Assembly: GCA_035295125.1 (NCBI GenBank)
Contig: DATGJP010000064.1
Coordinates: 186,001 to 250,000 of the forward strand
DNA: 64,000 nt
Origin: JAICMB01 sp035295125
GTDB lineage: Bacteria; Acidobacteriota; Terriglobia; Bryobacterales; Bryobacteraceae
Direction of reading: 5' to 3'
This document shows, piece after piece, positions 33,540-42,759 of this stretch. The notes under the pieces are model-generated. The model saw only the letters and a list, made by a program, of their open reading frames with translations. It was not told where the DNA came from and searched no databases. The first letter of the stretch is position 1. Each line of letters opens with the position of its first letter. A program made the position numbers and the translations under genes.

Positions 33540-34306
33540 ATGACCCGCACCTCGAATCTCAGCTTCTCCACCAGTTTTGCGGCGGCTTCCCTGGCGTTAC
33601 CCTCGAGCAACTGTGTCTGCTTACCTTTCTGCGGCAGGTAAACGCGCTCGATGACTGCCGTAGGCGTCGCCGAAACACCCAGATCGCCGGGTGTGAGCCG
33701 CTTGACTTCTTTCGTCTTCGCTTTCTTGATGCCCATTAACGTGGCATAGCGGAGTTTGTTGATGCCCGATTGAATGGTCAGAATTGCGGGCAGGGGCATC
33801 TCGACGTTCTGGAACCAGCCGTCTTCCAATTCCCGTTTGACGCGGATTCCGTTGCCCATCACCTCGACCGCCATGATGATGGTCGCGTGCGGGACACCCA
33901 TCAACTCTGCCATGACAACGCCGGTTTGGCCGGCGCCTAAGTCGTCCGATTGAAGTCCCGTGAGGATGAGGTCCGGCTTCTCGGCAGCCGCGGCTTTCGC
34001 CAGCAGCTTCGCAAGACCCAGGGTGTCCCAATTGGATACCGTTTCGTCCTCGATGTGCAGGGCGCGGTCCGCGCCCTTGGCGAGTGCTTCACGAATGGTC
34101 TGGCTCGCGCGTGCAGGACCAGCGCACAGGGCAACCACCTCGCCGCCGTGCTTTTCCTTGAGCTGAAGCGCTTCTTCCAATGCGTAAGCGTCAGGTTCGT
34201 TGACCTCGAAACTGAGATCGCCTTCCTGGATCCACCGTCCGCTCGCGTCGACACGCAATTGCGAATCGCGGACGGGTACCTGCTTGATGCAGACAATGAT
34301 TTTCAT
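33536..34306 (-). CDS. etfB: Electron transfer flavoprotein beta subunit
   Basis: The 256-residue EtfB starts KIIVCIKQVPVRDSQLR and contains VNEPDAYALEEALQLKEK, the nucleotide-contacting LTGLQSDDLGAGQTGVVMAE and the C-terminal recognition-loop region LPAILTIQSGINKLRYATL. The protein is the AMP-binding partner of EtfA. The gene begins 13 bases after fabF, suggesting one acpP-fabF-etfB-etfA transcript, an uncommon combination. Confidence 0.96.
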   Translation of the reverse strand: MKIIVCIKQVPVRDSQLRVDASGRWIQEGDLSFEVNEPDAYALEEALQLKEKHGGEVVALCAGPARASQTIREALAKGADRALHIEDETVSNWDTLGLAKLLAKAAAAEKPDLILTGLQSDDLGAGQTGVVMAELMGVPHATIIMAVEVMGNGIRVKRELEDGWFQNVEMPLPAILTIQSGINKLRYATLMGIKKAKTKEVKRLTPGDLGVSATPTAVIERVYLPQKGKQTQLLEGNAREAAAKLVEKLRFEVRVI

Positions 34307-34319
34307 ATGTTGCTTGCGG

Positions 34320-35561
34320 CTATTCCGTGTACTTCTTGAAAATCAAACAACCGTTGGTACCGCCAAACCCGAATGAGTTCGACAACGCGTAATCGATGCG
34401 CATGGGCCGCGCATGGTTGGGAACGTAGTCGAGGTCGCATTCCGGATCGGGAAATTCGTAGTTGATGGTAGGGGGAGCCACCTGGTCGCGGATCGCGAGA
34501 ACTGTCACCCCGGCTTCCAGTCCGCCGGCGCCGCCCAGAAGGTGCCCCGTCATTGATTTGGTCGAACTGACGCACAACTTGTAGGCATGATCGCAGAAGG
34601 CGCGCTTGATCGCCACCGTCTCAATCTTGTCGCCGACCTCAGTCGAAGTGCCGTGGGCGTTGATGTAGTCGATTTGGGTGGGTTCGATGTTCGCGTCACG
34701 CATCGCATTGCGCATGACGCGGTAGGCGCCGTCGCCATCTTCCGAGGGGCTGGTGATGTGGAACGCATCGGCGCTCATGCCGTAGCCCACCACCTCGGCG
34801 AGAATAGGCGCACCGCGGCGTTGTGCCGTTTCTAATTCTTCCAAAATGAGAATGCCGGCGCCCTCACCGACCACGAACCCGTCGCGTTCTTTATCCCAGG
34901 GCCGGGACGCGCGCCACGGTTCGTCGTTGCGCTGGGAAAGCGCCCGCATGGCGGCAAACCCTCCTATGCCCATGGGCGTAATACACGCCTCCGCGCCGCC
35001 GCAGATCATGACATCCGCGGCCGAGCGCTTGATAATCTCATAGGAATCGCCGATCGAGTGGGCGCTCGTAGTGCAGGCAGTGGCCGTCGCGGAATTCGGT
35101 CCTTTAGCGCCGGTCCTCATCGACACATAGCCCGAAGCAAGATTCACAATCGTGGCTGGAATGAAAAACGGCGATATGCGGCTGGGTCCTTTCTCGAGCA
35201 GCGTTTTGTGCTCTCGCTCGATGACTTCGAACCCACCAATGCCGCTGCCGATATAGACGCCAACCCGTTCGCCAAACTCACCCTCGATAACGAGACCGGA
35301 GCGCTGGATCGCGAATTCCGTGGCCGCAATCGCTACCTGGATAAAGCGGCCCATCTTCTTGATTTCTTTCCGTTCAATAAACTTCGACGGCTCGAAATCC
35401 TTGATCTCCCCCGCGATGCGGCAGTTAAAAGCGGATGCGTCGAACTGCTCGATTCGAGAAATCCCGTTGCGGCCTTCGCGAATCGCCTGCCATGTTTCTT
35501 CCGTGCCGATTCCCAGCGAGGTAACTAGACCGACACCCGTCACTACTACTCTGCGCGGCAA
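34320..35561 (-). CDS. fabF: 3-oxoacyl-[acyl-carrier-protein] synthase II
   Basis: The 413-residue condensing enzyme elongates fatty acids. It begins RRVVVTGVGLVTSLGIG. The catalytic triad motifs are visible: nucleophile in ATACTTSAHSIGDSY, first His in NAHGTSTEVGD and second His in STKSMTGHLLGGAGG, ending in SNSFGFGGTNGCLIF. The gene is 20 bases downstream of acpP, the standard arrangement. Confidence 0.97.
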   Translation of the reverse strand: MPRRVVVTGVGLVTSLGIGTEETWQAIREGRNGISRIEQFDASAFNCRIAGEIKDFEPSKFIERKEIKKMGRFIQVAIAATEFAIQRSGLVIEGEFGERVGVYIGSGIGGFEVIEREHKTLLEKGPSRISPFFIPATIVNLASGYVSMRTGAKGPNSATATACTTSAHSIGDSYEIIKRSAADVMICGGAEACITPMGIGGFAAMRALSQRNDEPWRASRPWDKERDGFVVGEGAGILILEELETAQRRGAPILAEVVGYGMSADAFHITSPSEDGDGAYRVMRNAMRDANIEPTQIDYINAHGTSTEVGDKIETVAIKRAFCDHAYKLCVSSTKSMTGHLLGGAGGLEAGVTVLAIRDQVAPPTINYEFPDPECDLDYVPNHARPMRIDYALSNSFGFGGTNGCLIFKKYTE

Positions 35562-35581
35562 ATATGGCTCCGGTGAAGCTA

Positions 35582-35818
35582 TTACTTCTTTTTCGCTTCG
35601 ATGTAGTCGATGGCGTCCTTCACCGTCGTGATCTTCTCGGCGTCCTCGTCCGGAATATCTATATCAAACGCTTCCTCGAAGGCCATGACGAGTTCCACGA
35701 TATCGAGCGAGTCGGCGCCGAGGTCGTCCACGAAGGAAGCGGTGTTATCCACTTGGTTTTCGTCTACACCGAGCTGTTCTACGATGATCTGCTTTACCTT
35801 CTGTTCAACCGACGACAT
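35582..35818 (-). CDS. acpP: Acyl carrier protein
   Basis: The 78-residue acidic four-helix protein has the phosphopantetheine attachment serine in DDLGADSLDIVELVMAFEEAF. It carries acyl chains for FabF, encoded immediately downstream. The ATG at 35818 follows a strong GGGGAGG site. A divergent secreted-protein gene begins 144 bases away, so promoters for both lie in that interval. Confidence 0.98.
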   Translation of the reverse strand: MSSVEQKVKQIIVEQLGVDENQVDNTASFVDDLGADSLDIVELVMAFEEAFDIDIPDEDAEKITTVKDAIDYIEAKKK

Positions 35819-35961
35819 GAATCCTCCCCAGTTCTGTTCTGGTAATGTGTACGGGCGCAGTTCAACAGCCCGTACGTAGCTTGCAATTGTTCAAACGCAT
35901 TGATTCTAACATGTGTTTTGAAGTCAACTCGACACCCGGCGCGGCATGTTCTACTAGGACC

Positions 35962-36732
35962 ATGCGCGGGGTTGTGTTTCTGTTCGCATGTGGTTTGGCG
36001 GGACAGGATACCTCCGCAATCACCACCGCCGCCGCGCGCTTTGCCGAAACCGCGCCCAAGTTTATGGCGCTAGAGAAGCTGAGCCAGCGCGCCCGCTCGG
36101 GGGAACGCTTCGACGAACGGCATATGGTCGCATATTATGGCTTTTCGACGTTGCGCAATTCTCCTGGCCTGATCGAGTTGCGCCAGTTGGTGAGCGTGGA
36201 TGGGAAAGCGGTTGCGGGCAACGAGGAAGCGCGCAAGTTCCTTCGCGATGCCTTGTTTTCCAGCGACGACGGCTTAAAGAATAAGATGCTGGGCGCCTTC
36301 GCGAAAGAAGGGCTGACCGGCGTCGCGACGGATTTTGGACAGTTGATTCTGCTGTTCGGCAGTGGCCGCATCCAGGACTTTTCGTTCCAGTACGACCATG
36401 ACGATTCCATCGGCTCACTGCAGACGCAAGTATTCAACTATGCACAGAAGACCGGGCATGAGGGAGTGCGCGTTGAGGGCGGGCGCAAGCGCGAGCCGTT
36501 GCGGGGCAAGATCTGGGTGCGGCTGCCGGATCACGTCCCGGTGCGTATCACACTCGCCACGTCGAGGAATAACCATGGCGTGAAGACGCGCGACGAGGCT
36601 CAGGTCGATTACGCGGAGTACAAGGGCGTTCTATTACCGGCCGGCGTCCTGCACAGGCAATTTGAAAATGATGACATCGTGGCGCAAGATACCTACGAAT
36701 ACGCTGCCTGGCAGCCGGTGAATCCGAAGTGA
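35962..36732 (+). CDS. Conserved secreted protein of unknown function
   Basis: The protein is 256 residues from ATG 35962, which gives a short hydrophobic export signal (GVVFLFACGLAGQ). The frame is open upstream without family-like sequence. The mature part contains repeated short motifs such as MVAYYGFSTLRNSPGLIELRQL and, near the end, IWVRLPDHVPVRITLATSRN and EVDYAEYKGVLLPAGVLHRQF-like text. This resembles beta-rich outer-membrane lipoprotein-sorting-type folds seen in Acidobacteriota, an impression only. Its stop overlaps the downstream esterase start (GTGA). Confidence 0.75.
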   Translation: MRGVVFLFACGLAGQDTSAITTAAARFAETAPKFMALEKLSQRARSGERFDERHMVAYYGFSTLRNSPGLIELRQLVSVDGKAVAGNEEARKFLRDALFSSDDGLKNKMLGAFAKEGLTGVATDFGQLILLFGSGRIQDFSFQYDHDDSIGSLQTQVFNYAQKTGHEGVRVEGGRKREPLRGKIWVRLPDHVPVRITLATSRNNHGVKTRDEAQVDYAEYKGVLLPAGVLHRQFENDDIVAQDTYEYAAWQPVNPK

Positions 36733-37349
36733 ACCGTATCATCTACCTTCACGGATTTGCGAGCAGCCCGACATCCAATAAGGCTCGCTTCTTTCGCGAT
36801 CGTTTTTCCGAGCGCGGCATCGACATTGTTGTGCCTGATCTCGCAGAAGGCGATTTCGAGCACCTGACGATCACCGGCCAATTGCGCGTGATCGAACAAG
36901 CCGCGGCGGGCGAGCCGGTGAGCCTGATCGGCTCAAGCATGGGCGGGTATTTGGCGGCTCTCTATGCCGCCCGACATCCTGAGACGGAGCGGCTGGTGCT
37001 CATGGCGCCCGCATTCAATTTTGCCTCGAGATGGCGCGAGCATCTGGGAGCGGAGGCCGTCGACCGCTGGCGGGAAACGCGAAAGCTTCCTATCGACCAT
37101 TACGGCGACGGACTGATTCATCAGCTTGATTATGGACTGCTCGAAGATGCGGACCATTATGAAGCGAATCCCGATTTCGGGCAGCCCGCCGTCATCTTTC
37201 ATGGCAAGCACGATGACGTTGTGCCGCCGGAGTACTCCGTCGCATTCGCGCAACGGCACCCCCACGTTCAACTTCACCTGCTCGATTCCGGTCACGAGCT
37301 GCTGAACGTGCTCGACTTCATGTGGGCCCACGCAGGATGGAATCGTTGA
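36729..37349 (+). CDS. Alpha/beta-hydrolase (YqiA-like esterase)
   Basis: The 206-residue protein starts with GTG 36729, overlapping the upstream stop. N-terminal IIYLHGFASSPTSNKARFF holds the oxyanion-hole HGF. The nucleophile elbow is IGSSMGGYLAALYAA with Ser near residue 71. The acid is likely in FHGKHDDVVPPEYS and the His in DSGHELLNVLDF near residue 194. YqiA/UPF0227 esterases cleave short acyl esters. No partner is indicated beyond coupling to the secreted protein gene. Confidence 0.88.
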   Translation: MNRIIYLHGFASSPTSNKARFFRDRFSERGIDIVVPDLAEGDFEHLTITGQLRVIEQAAAGEPVSLIGSSMGGYLAALYAARHPETERLVLMAPAFNFASRWREHLGAEAVDRWRETRKLPIDHYGDGLIHQLDYGLLEDADHYEANPDFGQPAVIFHGKHDDVVPPEYSVAFAQRHPHVQLHLLDSGHELLNVLDFMWAHAGWNR

Positions 37350-37652
37350 GCGCTGGATGAAAACAAAGCCACCCAGGTAAGCCGACGATTCGAACGTGAC
37401 GGCGCCCCATCAAGGGGGAGGCGGGGGATGAAGGATCAATTGTCTGCGTGAGCGTAGACGAGACACCGGACCGAATCGCGCCGCGAATTGCGCATTCCGG
37501 CATTTCGACGTGTCGCGAATTGACGCAATTCTGCGTACCCTCGCCCAACTACATCGGGTGCGTCCGAGGTAGCGCAAGCGGTTTCGCCCGCGAATGCTTC
37601 TTTGAGGCATTTCTGTCATGTGATTGCAAAGGAATCACAGGGAGGATTGGGC
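37350..37652. other. Intergenic stretch with hairpins
   Basis: No gene is seen. The stretch contains a 7-bp imperfect hairpin GTCTGCG-TGAG-CGTAGAC (37442-37459). It also contains a degenerate copy of the GTTT-loop hairpin family, GCGCAAGCG-GTTT-CGCCCGCG (37572-37592). A GGAGG site at 37641 belongs to the next gene. Confidence 0.6.
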
Positions 37653-38123
37653 ATGAGAAGCGCTTTCCACAGTTTTGTTCTGACATTCCTCGCGGCCGGG
37701 TTCGGACTCCACGGTCAGCAGCCAGGCGACCTCACCGGCAACTGGTATCTCAATGTCGACAAGTCAGATTGGGGTGCGGCCAAGCGGCCCCAAAGCGTGG
37801 TGCTCCATATCAACCACAAGGAACCGGCCCTGAGATACACCGGCACGGTGGCTTATCCCAACGAGGATACGCGAGACTTTGCTTTCGACGGCGCCATCGA
37901 CGGTAAATCCTATCCCATGACTCGCTCGTATGGGGTAGGCAGCGCCGTCTTGCGCCGCATAGACACGGGCGCCTTCGAGTCGGTCTTCCGAACCGACGAT
38001 GGGTCTTACATTGAAACGGTGCGAACCGCCTTGTCGCGGGGTGGCCAGGTCCTTACACGCAAAGTGCGGCTGCAAACACCGCAAGGCACGAACTCCTGGA
38101 CCGAGATCTACGAGCGGCGATAA
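37653..38123 (+). CDS. Small secreted protein of unknown function
   Basis: The protein is 156 residues from ATG 37653, preceded by GGAGG with a 7-base spacer. An N-terminal signal (AFHSFVLTFLAAGFGLHGQQ) is followed by DLTGNWYLNVDKSDWGAAKRP and a beta-rich body. A later secreted protein at 47787 has the comparable GKWKVNPSKSRLTDE, so both may belong to one lipocalin-like family common in Acidobacteriota. The function is unknown. Confidence 0.8.
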   Translation: MRSAFHSFVLTFLAAGFGLHGQQPGDLTGNWYLNVDKSDWGAAKRPQSVVLHINHKEPALRYTGTVAYPNEDTRDFAFDGAIDGKSYPMTRSYGVGSAVLRRIDTGAFESVFRTDDGSYIETVRTALSRGGQVLTRKVRLQTPQGTNSWTEIYERR

Positions 38124-38332
38124 GGCCTCAACCGACGTGAACCATGTGTCCAAACTGCTTGCTGTTCTCATGGGTTCCATACGGAACGATGTATCCGCTC
38201 TGGTGGCAGGCGACGAAATCCGAGCCACGTCTGTGCCAAAGCAGGATGCCGTCACACAGTTGCTGAAAGCTGATCACTGAAAGCTAATCGCGGATAGCCG
38301 AAAGCGATCGCTCCAGACCAGAGTCGCTTCTC

Positions 38333-38638
38333 CTACTCGCTGTCGCCGACAGATTTGTATTTCAACCTGCTTGCGAGTGTTTCGAGGGCCCGCTCCAGCG
38401 TTTCCTCGGCATCGGCATGATGGACCCACGGGAATGTGACATCGCGCACCAGGTATCGGCGTCCATCGCGCTCTTCTTCCGACCAGACGAGCGCGGCGTA
38501 GCCGGGACTCGCTGGCTTGCCCGTGCGGCTGATGATCTCAATGCGATGGATCGCGCCATCGTCGCTCCAGACGCAGACGGTCTTTACTACTTCGTGCCGG
38601 TCGGAGAATGGCGACGGACTCTCCAGCGTCTTTTCCAT
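38333..38638 (-). CDS. Small hypothetical protein
   Basis: The protein is about 101 residues from ATG 38638 (GTG 38644 adds two). Its composition is protein-like: ALVWSEEERDGRRYLVRDVTFPWVHHADAEE, then an amphipathic C-terminal helix with ETLERALETLASRL. I recognise no family. It is isolated, antisense to its neighbours, with no obvious partner. Confidence 0.6.
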   Translation of the reverse strand: MEKTLESPSPFSDRHEVVKTVCVWSDDGAIHRIEIISRTGKPASPGYAALVWSEEERDGRRYLVRDVTFPWVHHADAEETLERALETLASRLKYKSVGDSE

Positions 38639-38776
38639 GCGCACAGTCTAACACCCGGAGGACCAAAAAGATGGCCGTGGGTTTATACCGTCAGCTTGCA
38701 TTGCACATCGCTCGGTTCTTACACTGAGGATGGCTCCGGGCGCCACTAACGCACCCCCAGCCACGCGCAAAATCCT

Positions 38777-39409
38777 ATGGCAAAAGATCGTGATGATCTG
38801 CCTCCCTCTTCGGAGGGTGGCATGAGGAGGCGCGGCTTTCTGAGTACATTCGGCGCCAGCGTTGTTGGCGTGACGGTGGCTGGAAAGGCTACAGCAGCGC
38901 CTGCAACAACAGTTGCGGAGCCGGGCGCACCTGCACAGGTAGCGCTAACGGTAAATGGGCAGCGGCATCGAGTGGCGGTTGAGCCGCGATGGACTCTGCT
39001 CTACGTCCTGCGGGAAAAGATTGGAGTCACGGGCGCCAAGGCCGGCTGCGAACGCGGCGAGTGCGGCGCTTGCACCGTGCTCATAGACGGCGTCGCACGC
39101 TATGCCTGCCTGACGCTCGCCGTGGAAGCCGACGGCCGCGAAATTACCACCGTCGAAGGCCTCCTGCACGGTGAACAGCTTGGTCCCGTTCAACACGCTT
39201 TCGTCGAAGAGGACGGGCTGCAATGTGGTTACTGTACGTCAGGGCAGGTGATGGCCGCCGAAGCCTTGTTACGGAAAACCCCGAACCCCGGCATCGATGA
39301 GATCCGGCAGGGAATGAGTGGGAACCTCTGCCGCTGTGGCGCTTATAGCCACATCTTCAAAGCAGTGCAACGCGCCGCGGAACTCAAAACGAAGGAAGGG
39401 GTGTCATAA
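38777..39409 (+). CDS. Tat-exported [2Fe-2S] subunit of a xanthine-dehydrogenase-family oxidase
   Basis: The 210-residue protein has a twin-arginine signal (RRRGFLSTFGASVVG, residues about 17-40). The plant-type cluster ligands are in GCERGECGACTVLIDG plus YACL, and the second cluster in GLQCGYCTSGQVM and GNLCRCGAY. It passes electrons from the molybdenum centre. The signal predicts a periplasmic complex, as in PaoABC of E. coli. The stop overlaps the ATG of the molybdenum subunit (TAATG). Confidence 0.94.
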   Translation: MAKDRDDLPPSSEGGMRRRGFLSTFGASVVGVTVAGKATAAPATTVAEPGAPAQVALTVNGQRHRVAVEPRWTLLYVLREKIGVTGAKAGCERGECGACTVLIDGVARYACLTLAVEADGREITTVEGLLHGEQLGPVQHAFVEEDGLQCGYCTSGQVMAAEALLRKTPNPGIDEIRQGMSGNLCRCGAYSHIFKAVQRAAELKTKEGVS

Positions 39410-41667
39410 TGGCCGCCGATACCAGCCCTTCCTTGCCCGCTTGGGGCGAAACGCGAGTTGTCGGACAGGCGCTTCCTCGTGTGGACGCCTACGAGCGCGT
39501 CAGCGGCTCCGCTGTTTACGCCATCGACGTTGCCTTTTCCGACATGCTGCATGCGGCCACCCTGCGCTGTCCGTATGCAAACGCGAAGGTCCGGCACATC
39601 GACACCGCCGCGGCCGAGCGGATGCCAGGCGTGAAGGCAATTATCACCGACCGCACGCCTGGCGCCAATATTCCCTGGTATCCGGGACGTAACGGTCCGA
39701 CCAGCCGCCTCTTCGACCCGCACTGCCGGTATGCCGGCGACGAAGTAGCCGCCGTTGCCGCGTCGACCCTCGACCAGGCCCTCGATGCAGTTTGCGCGAT
39801 CAAGGTGGAATACGATCAGCTACCCTTTGTCGTGGATTTGAACGACGCGCTTAAGGACGGCGCGCCCGCCGTACAGGAAGGCGGAAATTACGCCGACCCT
39901 CCCCGAGTAATGCAGCGCGGCGACGTGGCGAAAGGATTCGCTGAGGCCGACGCGTTTGTCGAAGAGACCTTCGAAACAGGCTGCCAGATTCACTCCGCCG
40001 GCGAAACTCATGGTTCCGTCGCGCGCTGGGAAGGCGACCACCTGACGGTTTGGGACACCACCCAGGGCGTCTTCGATTCACAGAGGTCGCTGGCGGCCGC
40101 GTTGCGCCTGCCCATTAGCTCCGTGCGGGTCACTTCCCACTACATGGGCGGCGGCTTCGGAGGCAAGCTCGAACTGGGCAAGCACACCGTGATCGCCGCA
40201 CTTTTGGCCCGGCAGACCGGACGCCCCGTGAAACTGTTCCTGTCGCGCGAAGAGACCTTCTACGCCGTGGGAAACCGTCCCGCCGACAGGATCAAGCTGA
40301 AGATCGGAGCGAAACGCGACGGAACGCTCACCGCGATCGACATCACCAACCGCGGAATCGTCGGAGCTTATCCGGGCTCCGCGGGTGTGGCGTACCAGGC
40401 CATGGATCTCTACCTGTGCCCGAACGCGCGCGCCGAAGAAGCCAGCGTCTACATCAATGCCGGAAAGCAGTGTGCCATGCGGGCGCCCGGTTTCCCGCAG
40501 TGCTCCTGGGCGCTGGAGCAGGTGATGGATGCCCTGGCCGAGAAGATCGGCATGGACCCCATTGAGTTTCGCTTGAAGAACATCCCGGAGGTCAGCCAGA
40601 TTCGCGGCAACATGCCGTTTACGAGCACCGGCCTCAAGCAGTGCCTGTCACAAGGCTCGGAAGCGTTCGATTGGAAGCGCTCCCGCGAAAAGCCGCGGGT
40701 CGAGGGGCCGATTCGCCGCGGCATCGGTGTGGCTGCCGGCATGTGGGGCTACGAAGGCCATCCTGTGGCCGCTGCGGTGGTCCGGCTGTTCGCCGATGGC
40801 AGCGCCAACCTGAACATCGGTGCGACCGACCTTGGAACCGGAACCAAGACCATCATGGCGATGGTTGTTGCCGAGGAGTTGGGCATCCCGCTCGACAAGA
40901 TCGAGGTGGAATGGGCCGACACGGCGACGACGCAATACTCGCCCGCCAGCGGTGGCAGCCAGACCGTCCTCGTGAACGCGCCGGCGGTCAGGTCGGCGGC
41001 AGCCGAGGTGCGTCGCCAGATCCTTATGATCGCCTCGGAGCAGTTCAAGCTGCCCGCGGGCGACCTCGTCATCCGGGACGGCAAGGTTTTCCCGGCTGCT
41101 GAGCCCGAAAAGGCTGTGGCGCTTTCGGAACTCCGGGGGCTGAACGAGCGCCGCGTCATCATGGCTGTTGGAAATCGTGATCCCCACCCGGCAGGCAAAA
41201 TCGCGCTCCCCTTCATCGCACAGTTCGCGGAGGTGGAGGTGAACACGCTCACCGGCGAGGTGAAGGTGGTGCGCTTCCTGGCAGCGCACGACAGCGGCCG
41301 CGTCATGAACCGCCTGACTTACGAGAACCAGGTCTTCGGAGGTGTCGCTATGGGCATCGGGTTTGGGATGACCGAGCAGCGCCGCATCGACCGAAAATCC
41401 GGCAAAGTGTTAAACGCCAACCTGCTTGACTACAAAGTCCCCACCGCGATGGATGTTCCTGTCGACATCCGTTGCCTGCCGATCGACCCTCACGATACGG
41501 AATGCAACTCCGTCGGGTCCAAAGGACTCGGCGAGCCGGCCACGATCCCGACCGCGGCAGCGATTGCAAATGCCGTCTACAACGCCACCGGGGTGCGTGT
41601 GACACGAGCGCCAATCACACCGGATGAAATGCTCCGGCTGATTGCCGCGCGAGGAAGGAGAGCTTAG
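39409..41667 (+). CDS. Molybdopterin-binding subunit of a xanthine-dehydrogenase-family oxidase
   Basis: The 752-residue protein is of the aldehyde-oxidase/YagR (PaoC) type. The N-terminal domain has RVDAYERVSGSAVYAIDV. Molybdopterin contacts lie in YMGGGFGGKLELGKHT. The catalytic glutamate is in GSKGLGEPATIPTAAAI near the C-terminus. It hydroxylates aldehydes or heterocycles with water-derived oxygen. It has no signal of its own and would be exported bound to the Tat-carrying small subunit. Substrate unknown. Confidence 0.94.
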   Translation: MAADTSPSLPAWGETRVVGQALPRVDAYERVSGSAVYAIDVAFSDMLHAATLRCPYANAKVRHIDTAAAERMPGVKAIITDRTPGANIPWYPGRNGPTSRLFDPHCRYAGDEVAAVAASTLDQALDAVCAIKVEYDQLPFVVDLNDALKDGAPAVQEGGNYADPPRVMQRGDVAKGFAEADAFVEETFETGCQIHSAGETHGSVARWEGDHLTVWDTTQGVFDSQRSLAAALRLPISSVRVTSHYMGGGFGGKLELGKHTVIAALLARQTGRPVKLFLSREETFYAVGNRPADRIKLKIGAKRDGTLTAIDITNRGIVGAYPGSAGVAYQAMDLYLCPNARAEEASVYINAGKQCAMRAPGFPQCSWALEQVMDALAEKIGMDPIEFRLKNIPEVSQIRGNMPFTSTGLKQCLSQGSEAFDWKRSREKPRVEGPIRRGIGVAAGMWGYEGHPVAAAVVRLFADGSANLNIGATDLGTGTKTIMAMVVAEELGIPLDKIEVEWADTATTQYSPASGGSQTVLVNAPAVRSAAAEVRRQILMIASEQFKLPAGDLVIRDGKVFPAAEPEKAVALSELRGLNERRVIMAVGNRDPHPAGKIALPFIAQFAEVEVNTLTGEVKVVRFLAAHDSGRVMNRLTYENQVFGGVAMGIGFGMTEQRRIDRKSGKVLNANLLDYKVPTAMDVPVDIRCLPIDPHDTECNSVGSKGLGEPATIPTAAAIANAVYNATGVRVTRAPITPDEMLRLIAARGRRA

Positions 41668-41669
41668 CG

Positions 41670-42638
41670 ATGCTTCCGAATTTCAGCTACGTTCGTCCAG
41701 CCTCTGTCAACGAGGCGATCAAGGCCCTGGCATCCGGCGATGCGCACCTGCACGCGGGAGGCACCGATCTGCTGCCGTGCCTTCGCGACGGCGTTTTTAC
41801 GGCTAAGAAGCTCGTCAGCATCGGTGGGATTGCCGATCTCCGCGGGATTCGGGTGCTCGACGACGGCAGGCTGCGGATCGGTGCCTTGGCCACGCTGACC
41901 GAGATCGCCGAACATCCTGTAGTGAGGCAGCGCTATGCCGTTCTGGCACAGGCCGCGCAGTCGGCCGCCAGTCCGCAACTCCGCAATCAAGGTACTTTGG
42001 GCGGCAATCTCTGCCAACGCCCCCGCTGCTGGTATTTTCGCGGCGACTTCCCTTGTCTCAGGAAAGGCGGCGACACCTGTTTCGCCCAGGACGGCGAGAA
42101 TGAGTACCACTGCATTTTCGGCGGGAATGGATGCTACATGGTGCACCCTTCGGACACCGCTCCGGCGTTAGTTGCCCTTGATGGCCGCGCCCGGATCGCC
42201 GGACCCGGCGGTACGCGGACCGTCGCGCTTGATTCGTTCTTCGTTTCGCCTTCCGAAGAAGTCACGCGCGAAACCGTTCTGAAGCCCAATGAGGTTCTGA
42301 CCGAAATCCTGATCCCACCGGTGAAGGATCTGCGAAGCAGCTATCGCAAAGTTCGGACCCGTGGATCGTGGGACTTCGCGCTCGTTGGTGTCGCGGTGGC
42401 CCTGCAATTGACAGAGGGTCACGTGGCGCGGGCGAACATCGTCCTTTCCGGTGTCGCTCCGGTTCCCTGGCGCGCGCTTGCCGCCGCCAAGGAGATCACC
42501 GGCCAGCGGCTGGATGCGGCGATCATCTCCCGGGCCGCGGCGGCTGCTATTAAAGGTGCCGAGCCGCTCTCGCAAAATGCCTACAAAGTGGATCTTGTGC
42601 ACGGAGTTGTCCAGGAATCACTGACCGCCATGACCTGA
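41670..42638 (+). CDS. FAD-binding subunit of a xanthine-dehydrogenase-family oxidase, with extra cysteine cluster
   Basis: The 322-residue protein has the CO-dehydrogenase flavoprotein fold: LHAGGTDLLPCLRDG and QLRNQGTLGGNLCQRPRCWY. The cysteine-rich insertion (CQRPRCWYFRGDFPCLRKG followed by DTC) is the [4Fe-4S]-binding loop known from PaoB-type subunits and absent from ordinary xanthine dehydrogenases. It starts 2 bases after the molybdenum subunit stop and completes the three-gene operon. Confidence 0.93.
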   Translation: MLPNFSYVRPASVNEAIKALASGDAHLHAGGTDLLPCLRDGVFTAKKLVSIGGIADLRGIRVLDDGRLRIGALATLTEIAEHPVVRQRYAVLAQAAQSAASPQLRNQGTLGGNLCQRPRCWYFRGDFPCLRKGGDTCFAQDGENEYHCIFGGNGCYMVHPSDTAPALVALDGRARIAGPGGTRTVALDSFFVSPSEEVTRETVLKPNEVLTEILIPPVKDLRSSYRKVRTRGSWDFALVGVAVALQLTEGHVARANIVLSGVAPVPWRALAAAKEITGQRLDAAIISRAAAAAIKGAEPLSQNAYKVDLVHGVVQESLTAMT

Positions 42639-42654
42639 TCGGCTGGTGTTGAAT

Positions 42655-42676
42655 CCCCCATTCGTTGGGGTCTTTT
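42655..42676 (+). terminator. Likely terminator of the molybdenum oxidase operon
   Basis: CCCCA (42656-42660) pairs with TGGGG (42666-42670) around a short TTCGT loop, followed by TCTTTT (42671-42676). It lies 17 bases after the last operon gene. The stem is short, so efficiency is uncertain. Confidence 0.5.
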
Positions 42677-42759
42677 CACGCACCGTCACTCCGGCAAGTT
42701 GTTGATTTCGTTCCTTCGAGGATGGACGAAAGAGTGCTCCATTTATTCTGGTCCATCCT

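Noticed and set aside
35845..35961. Longer start for the secreted protein at 35962
   Set aside because: The extra 39 codons overlap the acpP promoter region and lack protein-like composition, while ATG 35962 begins an export signal.
37442..37459. Hairpin GTCTGCG-TGAG-CGTAGAC as a terminator of the esterase gene
   Set aside because: It has no T-tract, contains a G-T pair and lies about 90 bases past the stop; kept only as a hairpin note.
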